From the NCBI RefSeq assembly GCF_900101435.1, contig NZ_FMZH01000003.1, forward strand, positions 372,001-436,000: 64,000 nucleotides of DNA, given 5' to 3'. The notes beneath the pieces are model-generated. The model saw only the letters and a list, made by a program, of their open reading frames with translations, had not been told where the DNA came from and searched no databases. This document shows, in pieces, positions 42,875-52,964 of the stretch. The number at the start of each line of letters is the position of its first letter. The first letter of the stretch is position 1. The DNA is from Pedobacter soli. GTDB lineage: Bacteria; Bacteroidota; Bacteroidia; Sphingobacteriales; Sphingobacteriaceae. Made by a program: the position numbers and the translations under genes.

Positions 42875-45808
42875 ATGCTTATTTTGTATTATATGTGCAG
42901 TAAACTGTCTATAATTAAGGTAAGTTTCATAATTTCTTTCATTTTGCTTTTTAGCTTAAAGCTATCTGCCCAAAGCTATAACTTTACAAATTACAGTCTT
43001 AAAGATGGCCTGCCGCAATCGCAGGTAATGGTAATTTATCAGGCAAAAGACAGAACGCTTTGGCTTGGAACTTTTGGTGGTGTAAGTAATTTTGATGGCA
43101 AAGTATTTACCTCTTACAGCAAGGCAGAGGGGCTGAGCTCTAATTCTGTAAACAGTATTGTTGAGGATAATGAAGGGCGAATGCTTTTTGGTACCGAAAG
43201 AGGTATCAATATCTTAAAAAAGGGAAAAATAAGCACCTTATACCTGGGCCAGGTAGTTACGCATTTGCTTAAAGATAAAAAGGGGGTAGTTTGGGGATTA
43301 ACGGAACGTCAGCTTTTTAAGGTTGTAAAGGGAAAACTCATATTTTATCCTTTTAAAAACAAAAAAATAAGCACCATTAAAGCAGACAGGCATGGTGATT
43401 TATTTGCTTTGATTTCAGGAGAAGGTATTTATAAGCTTAATGGCGATAAATGGCAACTTAATCAGGCTTTGCCACATGAAATGCAGGCCTTTGCTATCAG
43501 AGAAATCCTCTTTGATAAAAAAAACGATAACAAGATCTATTTATTAACCTATCAAAGGGGTGTTTATATACTCGAAAATGGTGCGACCCAACTCTTTTTT
43601 CAAAGTCAGGATATTGATACTTACTATTCTTTAGAACAAGATAGTAAGGGAAATATGTGGGTGGGCAGCGAAAGGGGGGCTTACCTTATTAGTAGAGATG
43701 GTACAATCATCAAATTTAACGGAGAAAATGGCCTTAGCGATAATCAGGTTGATAAGATTTTCAGTGATGCAGAAAATAACATATGGATATCGTGCTTTAG
43801 TGATGGGATTTACAAATATGAAGGCGATGCTTTTATTCGCTACAATACATTTAACGGGCAGAATGTTGCCTATCCGATAAGTGGCATCGCGGCCGATAAA
43901 AACGACGGTTTATGGATTGGAACTTATAACCGCGGGCTTTTTAAATACGACGGTAACCAGCTGGAAAACATCAACCTGCCCGATTTTATGGGCAAAAAAA
44001 TATATTTTGTTTATGCCGATAAAGCTAAAAATATTTGGATTTCGGTATACAATAACGGCGTCTGGAAATACAATGGAAAACAGTTCATTCAGATATTAAA
44101 ACCCGATCGTTTCGATAACAGCTCTATCGTTGAGGATTTAGAAGGGGGCATCTGGATCAATGGCCCGATGGCGTCAACATACCTGAAAGATGGTAAAACA
44201 CAGAAAATAACTGGTTTTGATGGTTATTCTTCGTGCATTTATCCTTTGAGTAAGGATAGTATATTACTGGGTACATCGAAAGGGCTTACGCTAATCAGAA
44301 ATAAGAAAGCGGATCCTTCATTTAAAATTAAGCAGCTTGATAATGTCTATATTTTAAGCATAATTAAGCATGGAGATAATTTGGTATTTGCCACGCTTGG
44401 CGATGGCATTGTAACCTGGAACGTGAAAACAAAAGCCATTAAGCGCTATGTGGTGGCCAATGGCTTAAATTCTAACGACATTTATAGCCTGGCAATTGAT
44501 TATAGGGATCAGCTTTGGGTAGGTACTGGTAGGGGAATTAACAAACTTACTTTCAACAAGGCCGAAAATGGTTATACTGTTTTCAGAGATCATCCCCTTA
44601 TTGTAGAGTGTAATCAAAATGCCATTCTACCTTATAAGAATAGCATTTTGGTTGGTACCATTACAGGTCTGGTACGGTGCAAGGTACTTACAGCCTTAGA
44701 AGCGAAAAAAAATCCCTTTATTCATATTCAGGAGGTTGGCATATATCATAAAAATGATCGCTCTAAAGATCTCTCTCTTGATCTGAACGGTCGTGGCGAT
44801 AAATTTTATAAACTCAACTATAGTCAAAACCACATTTCAATTAGTTTTAAAGGGGTTTACCTTACCAGTCCGGAAAGTGTACTTTACCGCTATAAACTGG
44901 TTGGGGCCGATAACGATTTTAGTAAACCAGTACCCAATACCGAAATCGAATATTCGGCCATTAGGCCCGGAAGTTATACTTTTCAGGTATACGCCATTGC
45001 AAATGGTCAGCAATCCAACATCGAACAATTCAGTTTTACCATTGTGCCTCCATTTTACGATACCATTTGGTTTAAGGTAATGGCATTTTTGGTGATGATT
45101 TTTTTAATCTGGCTAATTTTCTACCTGATTTTTAAAACCCGGGAGCGGAAGAAATTTCAGATGGAAAAACTGAAGCTAAAAGAGCAGGAAAAAATAAGGA
45201 AACAAACTGCTGAAGATTTTCACGATGATATAGGCAATAAGCTTACGCGGATTAATGTCTTATCCGAAATTTTAGATAAAAAAGTAGATGGTTCCGAAAA
45301 AGAGCAGAAAGAGCTGATTAAAATGATCAGGGAAAATGCCAGCCTGCTTTATACAGGTACAAAAGACATTCTCTGGGCACTGGATCCGCATAGCGATAAC
45401 CTCTTCGAAATATTGGTACACATTAAAAATTTTGGGATCGATCTTTTTCAGAATACCGGAGTAGAATTTAAAATGGAAGGGGTATTAAGCGAATACCAGA
45501 AACTACATTTATCGATGGAGTTTAACCGTAACCTGACGCTTATTTTTAAAGAAATGCTCAATAATGTATTAAAACACGCCAATGCGAGTCAGGTGCTGAT
45601 TATGGTGATAGAAACAGACCACAACACCATCAATATCTTAACTACTGATGATGGTGACGGTTTTGATCTCGGATCGGTAGAGCGGGGAAGAGGTTTAAAT
45701 AATATTCAAACACGCTGTAAACGCATTAAGTCTACCTTCGAAATTTCGTCAATTAAAGGGAAAGGCACTACCACAACAATTTCTACCCGAATTCCTGTTA
45801 CAAAATGA
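42875..45808 (+). CDS. Two-component sensor histidine kinase with Reg_prop beta-propeller
   Basis: About 977 residues. A signal anchor precedes repeats of the Reg_prop type (YSLKDGLPQSQVMVIYQAKDRTLWLGTFGGVSNFDG and variants such as DKNDGLWIGTYNRGLFKYDG), forming a periplasmic propeller to about residue 620. A Y_Y_Y domain follows (YRYKLVGADNDFSKP), then one membrane helix (MAFLVMIFLIWLIFYLIF). The kinase has a HisKA_3 motif, DFHDDIGNKLTRI, and a HATPase with DDGDGFDLG and RGLNNI. It pairs with the response regulator 35 bp downstream. I use the first ATG (42875); the frame opens at a TTG at 42863, and 42893 is another option. Confidence 0.9.
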   Translation: MLILYYMCSKLSIIKVSFIISFILLFSLKLSAQSYNFTNYSLKDGLPQSQVMVIYQAKDRTLWLGTFGGVSNFDGKVFTSYSKAEGLSSNSVNSIVEDNEGRMLFGTERGINILKKGKISTLYLGQVVTHLLKDKKGVVWGLTERQLFKVVKGKLIFYPFKNKKISTIKADRHGDLFALISGEGIYKLNGDKWQLNQALPHEMQAFAIREILFDKKNDNKIYLLTYQRGVYILENGATQLFFQSQDIDTYYSLEQDSKGNMWVGSERGAYLISRDGTIIKFNGENGLSDNQVDKIFSDAENNIWISCFSDGIYKYEGDAFIRYNTFNGQNVAYPISGIAADKNDGLWIGTYNRGLFKYDGNQLENINLPDFMGKKIYFVYADKAKNIWISVYNNGVWKYNGKQFIQILKPDRFDNSSIVEDLEGGIWINGPMASTYLKDGKTQKITGFDGYSSCIYPLSKDSILLGTSKGLTLIRNKKADPSFKIKQLDNVYILSIIKHGDNLVFATLGDGIVTWNVKTKAIKRYVVANGLNSNDIYSLAIDYRDQLWVGTGRGINKLTFNKAENGYTVFRDHPLIVECNQNAILPYKNSILVGTITGLVRCKVLTALEAKKNPFIHIQEVGIYHKNDRSKDLSLDLNGRGDKFYKLNYSQNHISISFKGVYLTSPESVLYRYKLVGADNDFSKPVPNTEIEYSAIRPGSYTFQVYAIANGQQSNIEQFSFTIVPPFYDTIWFKVMAFLVMIFLIWLIFYLIFKTRERKKFQMEKLKLKEQEKIRKQTAEDFHDDIGNKLTRINVLSEILDKKVDGSEKEQKELIKMIRENASLLYTGTKDILWALDPHSDNLFEILVHIKNFGIDLFQNTGVEFKMEGVLSEYQKLHLSMEFNRNLTLIFKEMLNNVLKHANASQVLIMVIETDHNTINILTTDDGDGFDLGSVERGRGLNNIQTRCKRIKSTFEISSIKGKGTTTTISTRIPVTK

Positions 45809-45843
45809 GCTAAAAAGCATCTAAATAAAAATACCACCACAAA

Positions 45844-46470
45844 ATGAGCCAAAACTTACGAATCGTATTAATTGAAGATGATGACATTATAAGAATGGGT
45901 TACCAATCATTATTAACCGATGTACCTGAGTTTTCAGTTATAAATGCTTATGGCTCCTACGATTTAGCCAAAAAACAACTGGAAGCCGATCAGCCTGATG
46001 TCATTTTACTCGATATCCAAATGCCGGGCACTAGCGGTTTACAGGCCTTACCCTTTATTAAGAAGGCCCTCCCAAACGCCCATATCATTATTTTAACGGT
46101 TTTCGATTCGCCTGAGCTTGTTTTCGAAGCTTTAACAATGGGGGCAGGGGGCTACCTGACTAAAAATTCGAGTGCAGCAAAAATTATCGATGCTGTTAGG
46201 GAAGTAAGTACCGGCGGTGGCGCAATGAGTACCAATGTGGCCAGGATCGTAATGCATTCTTTTCAAAAAAATCTCGATTCGCCGTTAACTAAACGCGAAA
46301 CAGAAATATTGGAGCGCATTGCGAACGGATTAACCAAGTCGCAAATTGCAAACGATTTGTTTATAGACCAGGAAACGGTAAGGAGCCACGTTAAAAATAT
46401 TTACATCAAACTGGATGTAAATTCAAAATCTGATGCCATTAAAACAGCTAAAGAAAGACGGTTTATTTAG
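45844..46470 (+). CDS. LuxR/NarL-family response regulator
   Basis: 208 residues. The receiver domain has acidic residues in IEDDDI and the phospho-acceptor in VILLDIQMPG (Asp57), followed by a LuxR-type HTH (LTKRETEILERIANGLTKSQIANDLFIDQETVRSHVKNIY). It is the obvious partner of the upstream HisKA_3 kinase. Targets are unknown; nearby phospholipase, VOC/AraC and SusCD genes are candidates by position only. Confidence 0.94.
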   Translation: MSQNLRIVLIEDDDIIRMGYQSLLTDVPEFSVINAYGSYDLAKKQLEADQPDVILLDIQMPGTSGLQALPFIKKALPNAHIIILTVFDSPELVFEALTMGAGGYLTKNSSAAKIIDAVREVSTGGGAMSTNVARIVMHSFQKNLDSPLTKRETEILERIANGLTKSQIANDLFIDQETVRSHVKNIYIKLDVNSKSDAIKTAKERRFI

Positions 46471-46504
46471 CCGATAACACATTTTAAATAAAAAATAATG
46501 CTAA

Positions 46505-46525
46505 AATCACCCTTTTTGGGTGATT
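46505..46525 (+). terminator. Stem-loop terminator of the two-component operon
   Basis: AATCACCC-TTTTT-GGGTGATT, a perfect 8-bp stem 35 bp after the regulator stop. The T-run after it is weak (CTTCGG). Confidence 0.6.
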
Positions 46526-46575
46526 CTTCGGGTTCAATTTCGGTTTAATTTTACATCATACAATTAAACAAGGAA

Positions 46576-46941
46576 ATGAGCCAATCTGCCAAATCTTTTT
46601 ATGTGCAAGTTAAGCAACTAAATGATGCAGAGCGCTACTATGCCAATTGTTTAGGTATGCCTACCGAAGCCACTATGATTTCTGCAAAGGAAAAAGGGCT
46701 GCTGGTAAGAGTCGATCAGGATACCCATATTTTTCTTTCGGAAGAAAAACATCAGAACCAAACCCGTAAAATAGTATTAACCAGCGATGATTGCTTAGAA
46801 GATTATTGCAGGCTGAAAGCGCGTGGCGTGGTTTTTAAAAATGCACCGGCTTACCTGAGCGAAGGTTTAAGTGTCGAATTTTCTGATCCTTATGGTAACG
46901 ATTTTACCATTTTGGAGCAACGTAACTATAATGAAGACTAA
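46576..46941 (+). CDS. VOC (glyoxalase/bleomycin resistance) superfamily protein
   Basis: 121 residues with paired beta-alpha-beta-beta-beta units: AKSFYVQVKQLNDAERYYANCLGM at the N-terminus and GLSVEFSDPYGNDFTILEQR at the C-terminus, the classic DPxGN end of VOC proteins. The catalytic metal set is incomplete by eye, so the function (dioxygenase-like, lyase or binding protein) cannot be assigned. It ends 3 bp before an AraC regulator, so the two are probably co-translated. Confidence 0.82.
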   Translation: MSQSAKSFYVQVKQLNDAERYYANCLGMPTEATMISAKEKGLLVRVDQDTHIFLSEEKHQNQTRKIVLTSDDCLEDYCRLKARGVVFKNAPAYLSEGLSVEFSDPYGNDFTILEQRNYNED

Positions 46942-46944
46942 GCC

Positions 46945-47811
46945 ATGAGATACGTAAAGGAATTAAGCAACAGAAATAAGATTGTAAGTGAAAGCACTTG
47001 CGAAGCCTTATACGAGCAGCAGAACGATGCTTATACCATTAAATTTGTTTTTAATGGTGCAGAAACCTGCGAAATCAATAAACGCAAATTAAATATTTAC
47101 CCCGATACTTTTGCGGTGGTAAATGCAGGGAGTAATTTTAGCAGTAAAATAGATTCGATTAACCCCGTAAATACATTTGCCGTTTCGTTTGGACAGAATT
47201 TTATCAGTGATTTTCACCATAGCTTTTCACATAGTGAGGAAAGCCTGCTTGATGGTAAAAAGACTGACGAAATGCCGGGTTTTATGGAGTCTTTATATCC
47301 TTTTGCCGGCGATATGCGGTTTAATGTATTACATCTTAAAAGCCAGTTGGATAAAGGTTTAAAGGATGAAATGCTCATTAATGAGTATTTATATCACTGC
47401 CTGCTTAACTATTATAAAATTTACGATAAAGAGGTTGTTCAGAAACTGGATAAATTAAGCTTTATCAAAACAAAAACGCGTCAGGAAGTTTTAAAAAGGT
47501 TAACGCTGGCCAAAGAATACATTAGCAGTAACTACAACCAGAATATTACGCTCGAGCAGATTGCAGAGCAAGCCTGTTTATCGGTTAACCATTTGCTGCG
47601 CACTTTTAAAGAAGCTTACGAGATTAGCCCTTACCAGTTTTTAATGCAGCTGAGGCTAAACCGCGCTAAAAAACTATTACAAACCACCTCTTATTCTCTA
47701 AATGAAATTGTAGGCTTGGTTGGGTTTGAATGCCCAAGTTCATTTATCAGGTTATTTAAACATACATTCAATATTACCCCTTTAAAGTATAAAAAGAGTA
47801 GGTTGAATTAA
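46945..47811 (+). CDS. AraC family transcriptional regulator
   Basis: 288 residues. The N-terminal cupin-like part (about 20-150) may sense a ligand. The C-terminal double HTH (LAKEYISSNYNQNITLEQIAEQACLSVNHLLRTFKEAYEISPYQFLMQLRLNRAKKLL, then LVGFECPSSFIRLFKHTFNITPLKYK) is canonical. It starts 3 bp after the VOC gene. It lies about 290 bp before the second SusC gene, which it might control. Confidence 0.92.
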   Translation: MRYVKELSNRNKIVSESTCEALYEQQNDAYTIKFVFNGAETCEINKRKLNIYPDTFAVVNAGSNFSSKIDSINPVNTFAVSFGQNFISDFHHSFSHSEESLLDGKKTDEMPGFMESLYPFAGDMRFNVLHLKSQLDKGLKDEMLINEYLYHCLLNYYKIYDKEVVQKLDKLSFIKTKTRQEVLKRLTLAKEYISSNYNQNITLEQIAEQACLSVNHLLRTFKEAYEISPYQFLMQLRLNRAKKLLQTTSYSLNEIVGLVGFECPSSFIRLFKHTFNITPLKYKKSRLN

Positions 47812-47919
47812 AATACAAATAGTGATTTCTGCATATTTTGTGTATACAGATGAAACTATTTTTGAAGCTCTTGCAGGACAATTTGTAGAAGTTTTTTCCT
47901 GTTTAGGTTAATAATGATT

Positions 47920-47956
47920 AAAAAAGCAAACTGCCAGGATTGGAGTTTGCTTTTTT
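47920..47956 (+). terminator. Rho-independent terminator after the AraC gene
   Basis: Perfect 13-bp arms AAAAAAGCAAACT (47920-47932) and AGTTTGCTTTTTT (47944-47956) with an 11-nt loop and a T-run in the right arm. The remaining 148 bp before susC carry only its promoter region. Confidence 0.85.
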
Positions 47957-48104
47957 GCGTTTAAAACTTCTGCATAAGCTAAAATGGTGATTCTCACACA
48001 TTTTAGGATTTGCCTAGTGCCTACATTGTTTATTGATTTGGTTTCGTGCATTTCTGCTGTAAAAACTAAAGAACTAATTAATTACTAACTATTTATTTCC
48101 TAAC

Positions 48105-51100
48105 ATGAAACAAAAATTACTATTGATTTTTATGGTTACGGTTATGTCTTATTTTAATGCCATTGCGCAAAATAAGACCATAACCGGCAAGGTGGTTGAT
48201 GCAGACGATGGTTTGCCATTACCGGGTGTATCGATAAAAGTAAAAGGAACCACGCAGGTAACCCAAACCACAGGTCAGGGTACCTTCTCCATGTCTGTGC
48301 CCCAAAACGCACAAATCTTAATTCTAAGCTATGTTGGTTACACAGAGCAAGAGGTAAAAATAACCGGGCAAACGTTAACTGTTCGGCTGGCCTCATCAAG
48401 TAAGAACCTTCAGGATGTAATTGTAGTAGCTTATGGTACAAGTAAAAAGGAAGCGATTACAGGTTCTGTTGCCACAATGAGTGCTAAACAGCTCGACAAT
48501 AGGATTATTACCAACGTTACCAATGTACTTGCTGGTGTAGCGCCTGGTGTAGTAACCACTTCAGGAAACGGACAGCCAGGTAGCAGCTCAGCTATCCGGA
48601 TTCGTGGTTTTGGTTCTATATCTGCTTCCAATAGCCCACTCTTTGTATTGGATGGTTCAGTTTATGATGGAGAACTAGGCGATATTAATGCTAACGATAT
48701 AGAAAGTATTTCCTTGTTGAAAGATGCGTCTTCATCTGCACTTTATGGTTCGCGTGCAGCAAATGGCGTGTTAATCATAACTACAAAAAAAGGTAAATCG
48801 GGTACCCCAACATTAAATGCTACCTATAATCAGGGTTTTTCTAAAAGAGGAATTCCTGAGTATGACAGGGTAGGTGCTTTAGATTATTATCCTTTAATGT
48901 GGCAGGCGCTAAAAAACAGCCTGGTATATCCGGCGAGCGGAACCGGAATAAGTGAATCGGCGGCAGCGACACAGGCAACCAATTCTATACAAGGACAATT
49001 GGTTTACAATCCTTTTAATGTGCCCAACAATCAGATTGTGGGCGTAGATGGGAAGTTAAATCCCAATGCACAATTGCTTTATAACGATTTCGATTGGTAT
49101 AAACAGGCATCACGGGTTGGTAAAAGAACAGAATTCAATGTTAACTCGAGCGCTAAAGGAGATAAAACCGATTATTATTTCTCAATGAATTATTTGAAAG
49201 ATAATGGTTATTTGATTAAAACAGATTTTGAACGATTTAATGCACGGATTAACGCAAACACTCAGTTAAGGCCCTGGTTAAAAACAGGAATAAATCTTGC
49301 CGGAAGTTTATCGAATGGAAACCTGGCGCAAGATGCATCGACAGGTAGCGCAACAGCATTTGTCAACGTTTTCAACTTTGCCCGGGGTATTGGACCTATT
49401 TATCCGGTACATGCTTATGATGCAAGCGGAAACCCTGTTTTGACGACTACTGGTGAGCAATGGTACGACTATGGCGGACACCCGGGTGCGATTAACAGAC
49501 CGATAGGCGCCTCACCCGGACGTAACGTAATTTACGAGACAATGCTTAATGATGTGTTAAGCCGCAGGCTTGCGTTAAACGGCAGGGCATACGCAGAAAT
49601 TAAATTTCTGAAAGATTTTACTTTTAAACCTACTATCAGCATCGATTTTATTAATGCTTATAGTAGCGAATATAGAAATCGGATTGTCGGAGATGGAAGT
49701 ACTGTGGGAGGTTCATCTACCAAACGGAGCACACCAACACAAAGTTATACTTTCAACCAGGTCCTATCCTATAATAAAACGTTTGGCAGCCATACGGTAA
49801 GTGCTTTAGCCGGACATGAGAATTATGATTACGATTGGCGTAGGCTCAGCGCAACTAAACAAAGCCAAATTTTAGATGGCAATACCGAATTTCCAAATTT
49901 TGTAACTCCAAGCGATGCCGGTGGCTACAAGGATACTTATCGGGTAGAATCATATTTTGGTAAAGCAGGCTACAGCTATCAGGATAAATACTTTGTTGAT
50001 GCCTCAATCCGTCGCGACGGAACCTCTCGATTGTCAAAACAATCAAGATGGGGAACATTCTTCTCTGCAGGAGCATCATGGGCAATTAACAAAGAAGATT
50101 TCATGAAAAGCATAGACTGGATAAACGATTTACGGTTAAAAGCTTCGTATGGTGAAGTAGGTAACGATAACCTGATTGATGCCACGCTTGTTGAACACAA
50201 TAGTCTGTATTACAATTATCAGGCTTTTTACGAGCTGGGATGGAATAACGGAAGTGAGCCAGGATTGTTATTGGCAACGGCCGCAACACCAGATTTGAAA
50301 TGGGAATCGGTAAATACATTTAATACCGGTGTAGCTTTTAGCTTATTCAATAACAGATTAAAAGGAGAAATAGAATATTTTAAACGGGGTTCGTCAAACT
50401 TATTGTTCGCAGTTCCACAGCCATTATCTGACCCAATTACCTCTATTCGCCGTAATATTGGCTCAATGTACAATACCGGGATTGATTTACAATTGAGTGG
50501 GGATATCTTAAGATCAGAAAACTTCAACTGGAATTTATTAAGTAACTGGTCGTGGTTAAAAAACAAAATAACCAAAATGCCGGCTGAAACGCCTACAGTA
50601 ACCAGTGGTACGAAAAGACTTGAAGTTGGAAGGGATATTTATGCTTACTACCTGCGCCAATGGGCAGGTGTAGATCCGGCTGACGGGTCTGCATTATTTG
50701 AACCGAACGCAGGGGTTACAACTGATCTCCGTACCGTAAACGGACGTGTTTTAACAACGAATATCAATAATGCGCGTTCTGATTACTCGGGGTCAGCAAT
50801 TCCGGATTTATATGGATCCGTAACGAACACTTTAAGCTATAAAAACTTTGGGCTATCGTTCTTAATCAGTTACCAGATAGGAGGCAAATTTTATGATCAG
50901 AACTACCAGGGGCTAATGGCTACTACTTATGGTTCGGCCCTGCATGCTGATGTATTGAACTCCTGGATGGCACCAGGCCAGGTTACCGATATCCCCCGTC
51001 TGGATATTGGCCGTTCAAGCCAGTTTAATGGTACCTCAAGCCGTTGGTTAATAGATGCATCTTATATTGCATTTCGTAATGTAAACCTATCATATACTTT

Positions 51101-51281
51101 ACCACAACGTTGGATAAAGGGAGCAACATTAAGCAACGTTAGGGTGTTTGCTGCTGGCGAAAATCTTGGGTTAATATCTAAACGAAAAGGAATGGATCCA
51201 ACCGAATCATTTACAGGGTTAAATACTACTAATTATGTGCCTTCGAGGATGATTAGCTTCGGAATCAATGTTTCACTTTAA
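48105..51281 (+). CDS. SusC/RagA family TonB-dependent outer-membrane transporter (locus 2)
   Basis: 1058 residues: signal peptide (FMVTVMSYFNAIAQ), CarboxypepD_reg domain (KTITGKVVDADDGLPLPGVSIKVKG), plug (IVVAYGTSKKEAITGS to ANGVLIITTKKG) and a barrel ending SRMISFGINVSL. It has more typical SusC sequence than the locus 1 protein, with canonical SALYGSRAANGV. With SusD 11 bp downstream it forms an importer. There is no STN domain and no sigma/FecR pair beside it. The substrate is unknown; no catabolic enzymes lie directly beside it. Confidence 0.93.
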   Translation: MKQKLLLIFMVTVMSYFNAIAQNKTITGKVVDADDGLPLPGVSIKVKGTTQVTQTTGQGTFSMSVPQNAQILILSYVGYTEQEVKITGQTLTVRLASSSKNLQDVIVVAYGTSKKEAITGSVATMSAKQLDNRIITNVTNVLAGVAPGVVTTSGNGQPGSSSAIRIRGFGSISASNSPLFVLDGSVYDGELGDINANDIESISLLKDASSSALYGSRAANGVLIITTKKGKSGTPTLNATYNQGFSKRGIPEYDRVGALDYYPLMWQALKNSLVYPASGTGISESAAATQATNSIQGQLVYNPFNVPNNQIVGVDGKLNPNAQLLYNDFDWYKQASRVGKRTEFNVNSSAKGDKTDYYFSMNYLKDNGYLIKTDFERFNARINANTQLRPWLKTGINLAGSLSNGNLAQDASTGSATAFVNVFNFARGIGPIYPVHAYDASGNPVLTTTGEQWYDYGGHPGAINRPIGASPGRNVIYETMLNDVLSRRLALNGRAYAEIKFLKDFTFKPTISIDFINAYSSEYRNRIVGDGSTVGGSSTKRSTPTQSYTFNQVLSYNKTFGSHTVSALAGHENYDYDWRRLSATKQSQILDGNTEFPNFVTPSDAGGYKDTYRVESYFGKAGYSYQDKYFVDASIRRDGTSRLSKQSRWGTFFSAGASWAINKEDFMKSIDWINDLRLKASYGEVGNDNLIDATLVEHNSLYYNYQAFYELGWNNGSEPGLLLATAATPDLKWESVNTFNTGVAFSLFNNRLKGEIEYFKRGSSNLLFAVPQPLSDPITSIRRNIGSMYNTGIDLQLSGDILRSENFNWNLLSNWSWLKNKITKMPAETPTVTSGTKRLEVGRDIYAYYLRQWAGVDPADGSALFEPNAGVTTDLRTVNGRVLTTNINNARSDYSGSAIPDLYGSVTNTLSYKNFGLSFLISYQIGGKFYDQNYQGLMATTYGSALHADVLNSWMAPGQVTDIPRLDIGRSSQFNGTSSRWLIDASYIAFRNVNLSYTLPQRWIKGATLSNVRVFAAGENLGLISKRKGMDPTESFTGLNTTNYVPSRMISFGINVSL

Positions 51282-51292
51282 TTGTTACTATC

Positions 51293-52801
51293 ATGAAATA
51301 TAAAAAATATTTACTTTTTGCAGGGCTTAGCCTATTAAGTATTTCCGCCTGCAAAAAAGATTATCTCGATACAAAACCAACCGATCAGGTTGACAATTCG
51401 GCACTGTTTACTTCTGCCTCTAATGCAAAAAACGCTTTAAATGGTGTTTACCGGTACATGTACGAACGTACTACCACGGTAGTATCTACCTCAGCGCAAA
51501 ATAAGCCAGGTGTAGGAGGTATTATGCTTTACATGGATTTTATGGGTGAAGATATTGGTATTTCTTCATCAAACTGGTATACATCTGATGGCGGCTCATG
51601 GATCAGTCCGCGTACCGATAACAGTACCATGCTGGAGTATATGTATCGCACTTATTATCGCATAATAGGTAATGTAAATTATATTATTGACAATATAGAC
51701 CAGGCTTCTGGTGCCGCAACAGATAAGAATACCGTTAAAGCCGAAGCACTAACATTAAGAGCTTATGCTTATTTTGGTTTGGTACAATTGTTTGGTAAGC
51801 GATACGATGCCACGGCGAAACCCAATAGTCAAATGGGAGTGCCTCTTTTATTGGCTTCTACAGATACGAATAAACCGCGCGAAAGTGTTGAAGCCGTGTA
51901 TGCCACTATTGTTAAGGATTTGGAAACAGCCATTTCGCTTAATGCTGTGGCTTCTAATAAAAGCCATGCGGGTGCTGCCGTAGCAAAGGGCATTAGGGCC
52001 AGGGTTGCTTTGGTGATGCAAGATTACCCTAATGCCATTAAATATGCCAAAGATATTGTGGATGCCAATCAATATCCGCTATTGTCCGTAACCGATTATC
52101 AGGCAGGCTTTAATAATGCTGCATTGGGCGAGTTTATCTGGGCTTCTATGCCAACCCTGGATCAGGGAGATACATTCGGATCATATTTTGCGCAAATTGC
52201 CTACAATGCAAACACAAGTTTTATGCGTGGAAATCCTAAAAGGATAAATTCTGCACTTTACAATCTAATATCAGCTACTGATGTGCGCAAAAAAATGTGG
52301 GAACCGGCCCCAACCACTGCAAACTTCCCGCTTCCGGCTACAAACTTTGCCCGCCAACCCTACATGAGCCGCAAATTTTCGGTTAAAGAAGTAGGAGGAC
52401 CGTCATTAGGAGATGTTCCATTAATGCGCACCTCAGAAATGTACTTAATTTTAGCAGAAGCTTATGCCAAAACAGCAGGAAGTGAAGCTTTAGCCAGAAC
52501 TACATTGTTTAATCTGGTTAAGCAACGCGATCCATCTGCAGTAATTTCGACAAATACCGGACAAGCACTTATTGACGAGATCCTCTTTAACAGAAGGATA
52601 GAACTTTGGGGTGAAGGTCACCGATGGTTAGATTTAAAACGTTTAAACCTTCCTTTAGACCGTACAGTTGTTCCTAACTATGTGTCAGCTTCTGTAGCAG
52701 GTACAATGTCTATACCAGCTGGCGATGTGAAATGGCAGTTTTTAATACCAAGGGCCGAAATGGAAGCCAATTCTGGTATAGCGGGACAACAAAATCCGTA
52801 A
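51293..52801 (+). CDS. SusD/RagB family surface lipoprotein (locus 2)
   Basis: 502 residues with lipobox SISAC and the KKDYLDTKPTDQV start. TPR-type helices (NAKNALNGVYRYMYERT; VKAEALTLRAYAYFGLVQLFGKRYD; GAAVAKGIRARVALVMQDYPNAIKYAKDIV) and the family C-terminus (LFNRRIELWGEGHRWLDLKRLNLPLDR; WQFLIPRAEMEAN) are complete. It forms the lid of the locus 2 SusC. A strong terminator follows, so this SusCD pair is a two-gene operon. Confidence 0.93.
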   Translation: MKYKKYLLFAGLSLLSISACKKDYLDTKPTDQVDNSALFTSASNAKNALNGVYRYMYERTTTVVSTSAQNKPGVGGIMLYMDFMGEDIGISSSNWYTSDGGSWISPRTDNSTMLEYMYRTYYRIIGNVNYIIDNIDQASGAATDKNTVKAEALTLRAYAYFGLVQLFGKRYDATAKPNSQMGVPLLLASTDTNKPRESVEAVYATIVKDLETAISLNAVASNKSHAGAAVAKGIRARVALVMQDYPNAIKYAKDIVDANQYPLLSVTDYQAGFNNAALGEFIWASMPTLDQGDTFGSYFAQIAYNANTSFMRGNPKRINSALYNLISATDVRKKMWEPAPTTANFPLPATNFARQPYMSRKFSVKEVGGPSLGDVPLMRTSEMYLILAEAYAKTAGSEALARTTLFNLVKQRDPSAVISTNTGQALIDEILFNRRIELWGEGHRWLDLKRLNLPLDRTVVPNYVSASVAGTMSIPAGDVKWQFLIPRAEMEANSGIAGQQNP

Positions 52802-52811
52802 TCAATTTTTG

Positions 52812-52866
52812 AAAAGGCGATGTTATATTTTGAAATAATCCCTTCAAGATACAACATCGCCTTTTT
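52812..52866 (+). terminator. Rho-independent terminator of SusCD operon 2
   Basis: Perfect 13-bp arms AAAAGGCGATGTT (52812-52824) and AACATCGCCTTTT (52853-52865), with a loop of about 28 nt and a T-run. Confidence 0.82.
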
Positions 52867-52964
52867 CGCGTTTATCACATTTTAGTTACCTGATAATTAT
52901 GGTGTTATCGGCATATTATTATTATCACTCATAGCCGATCTTTAATAAAAAAACACAGATAGTT

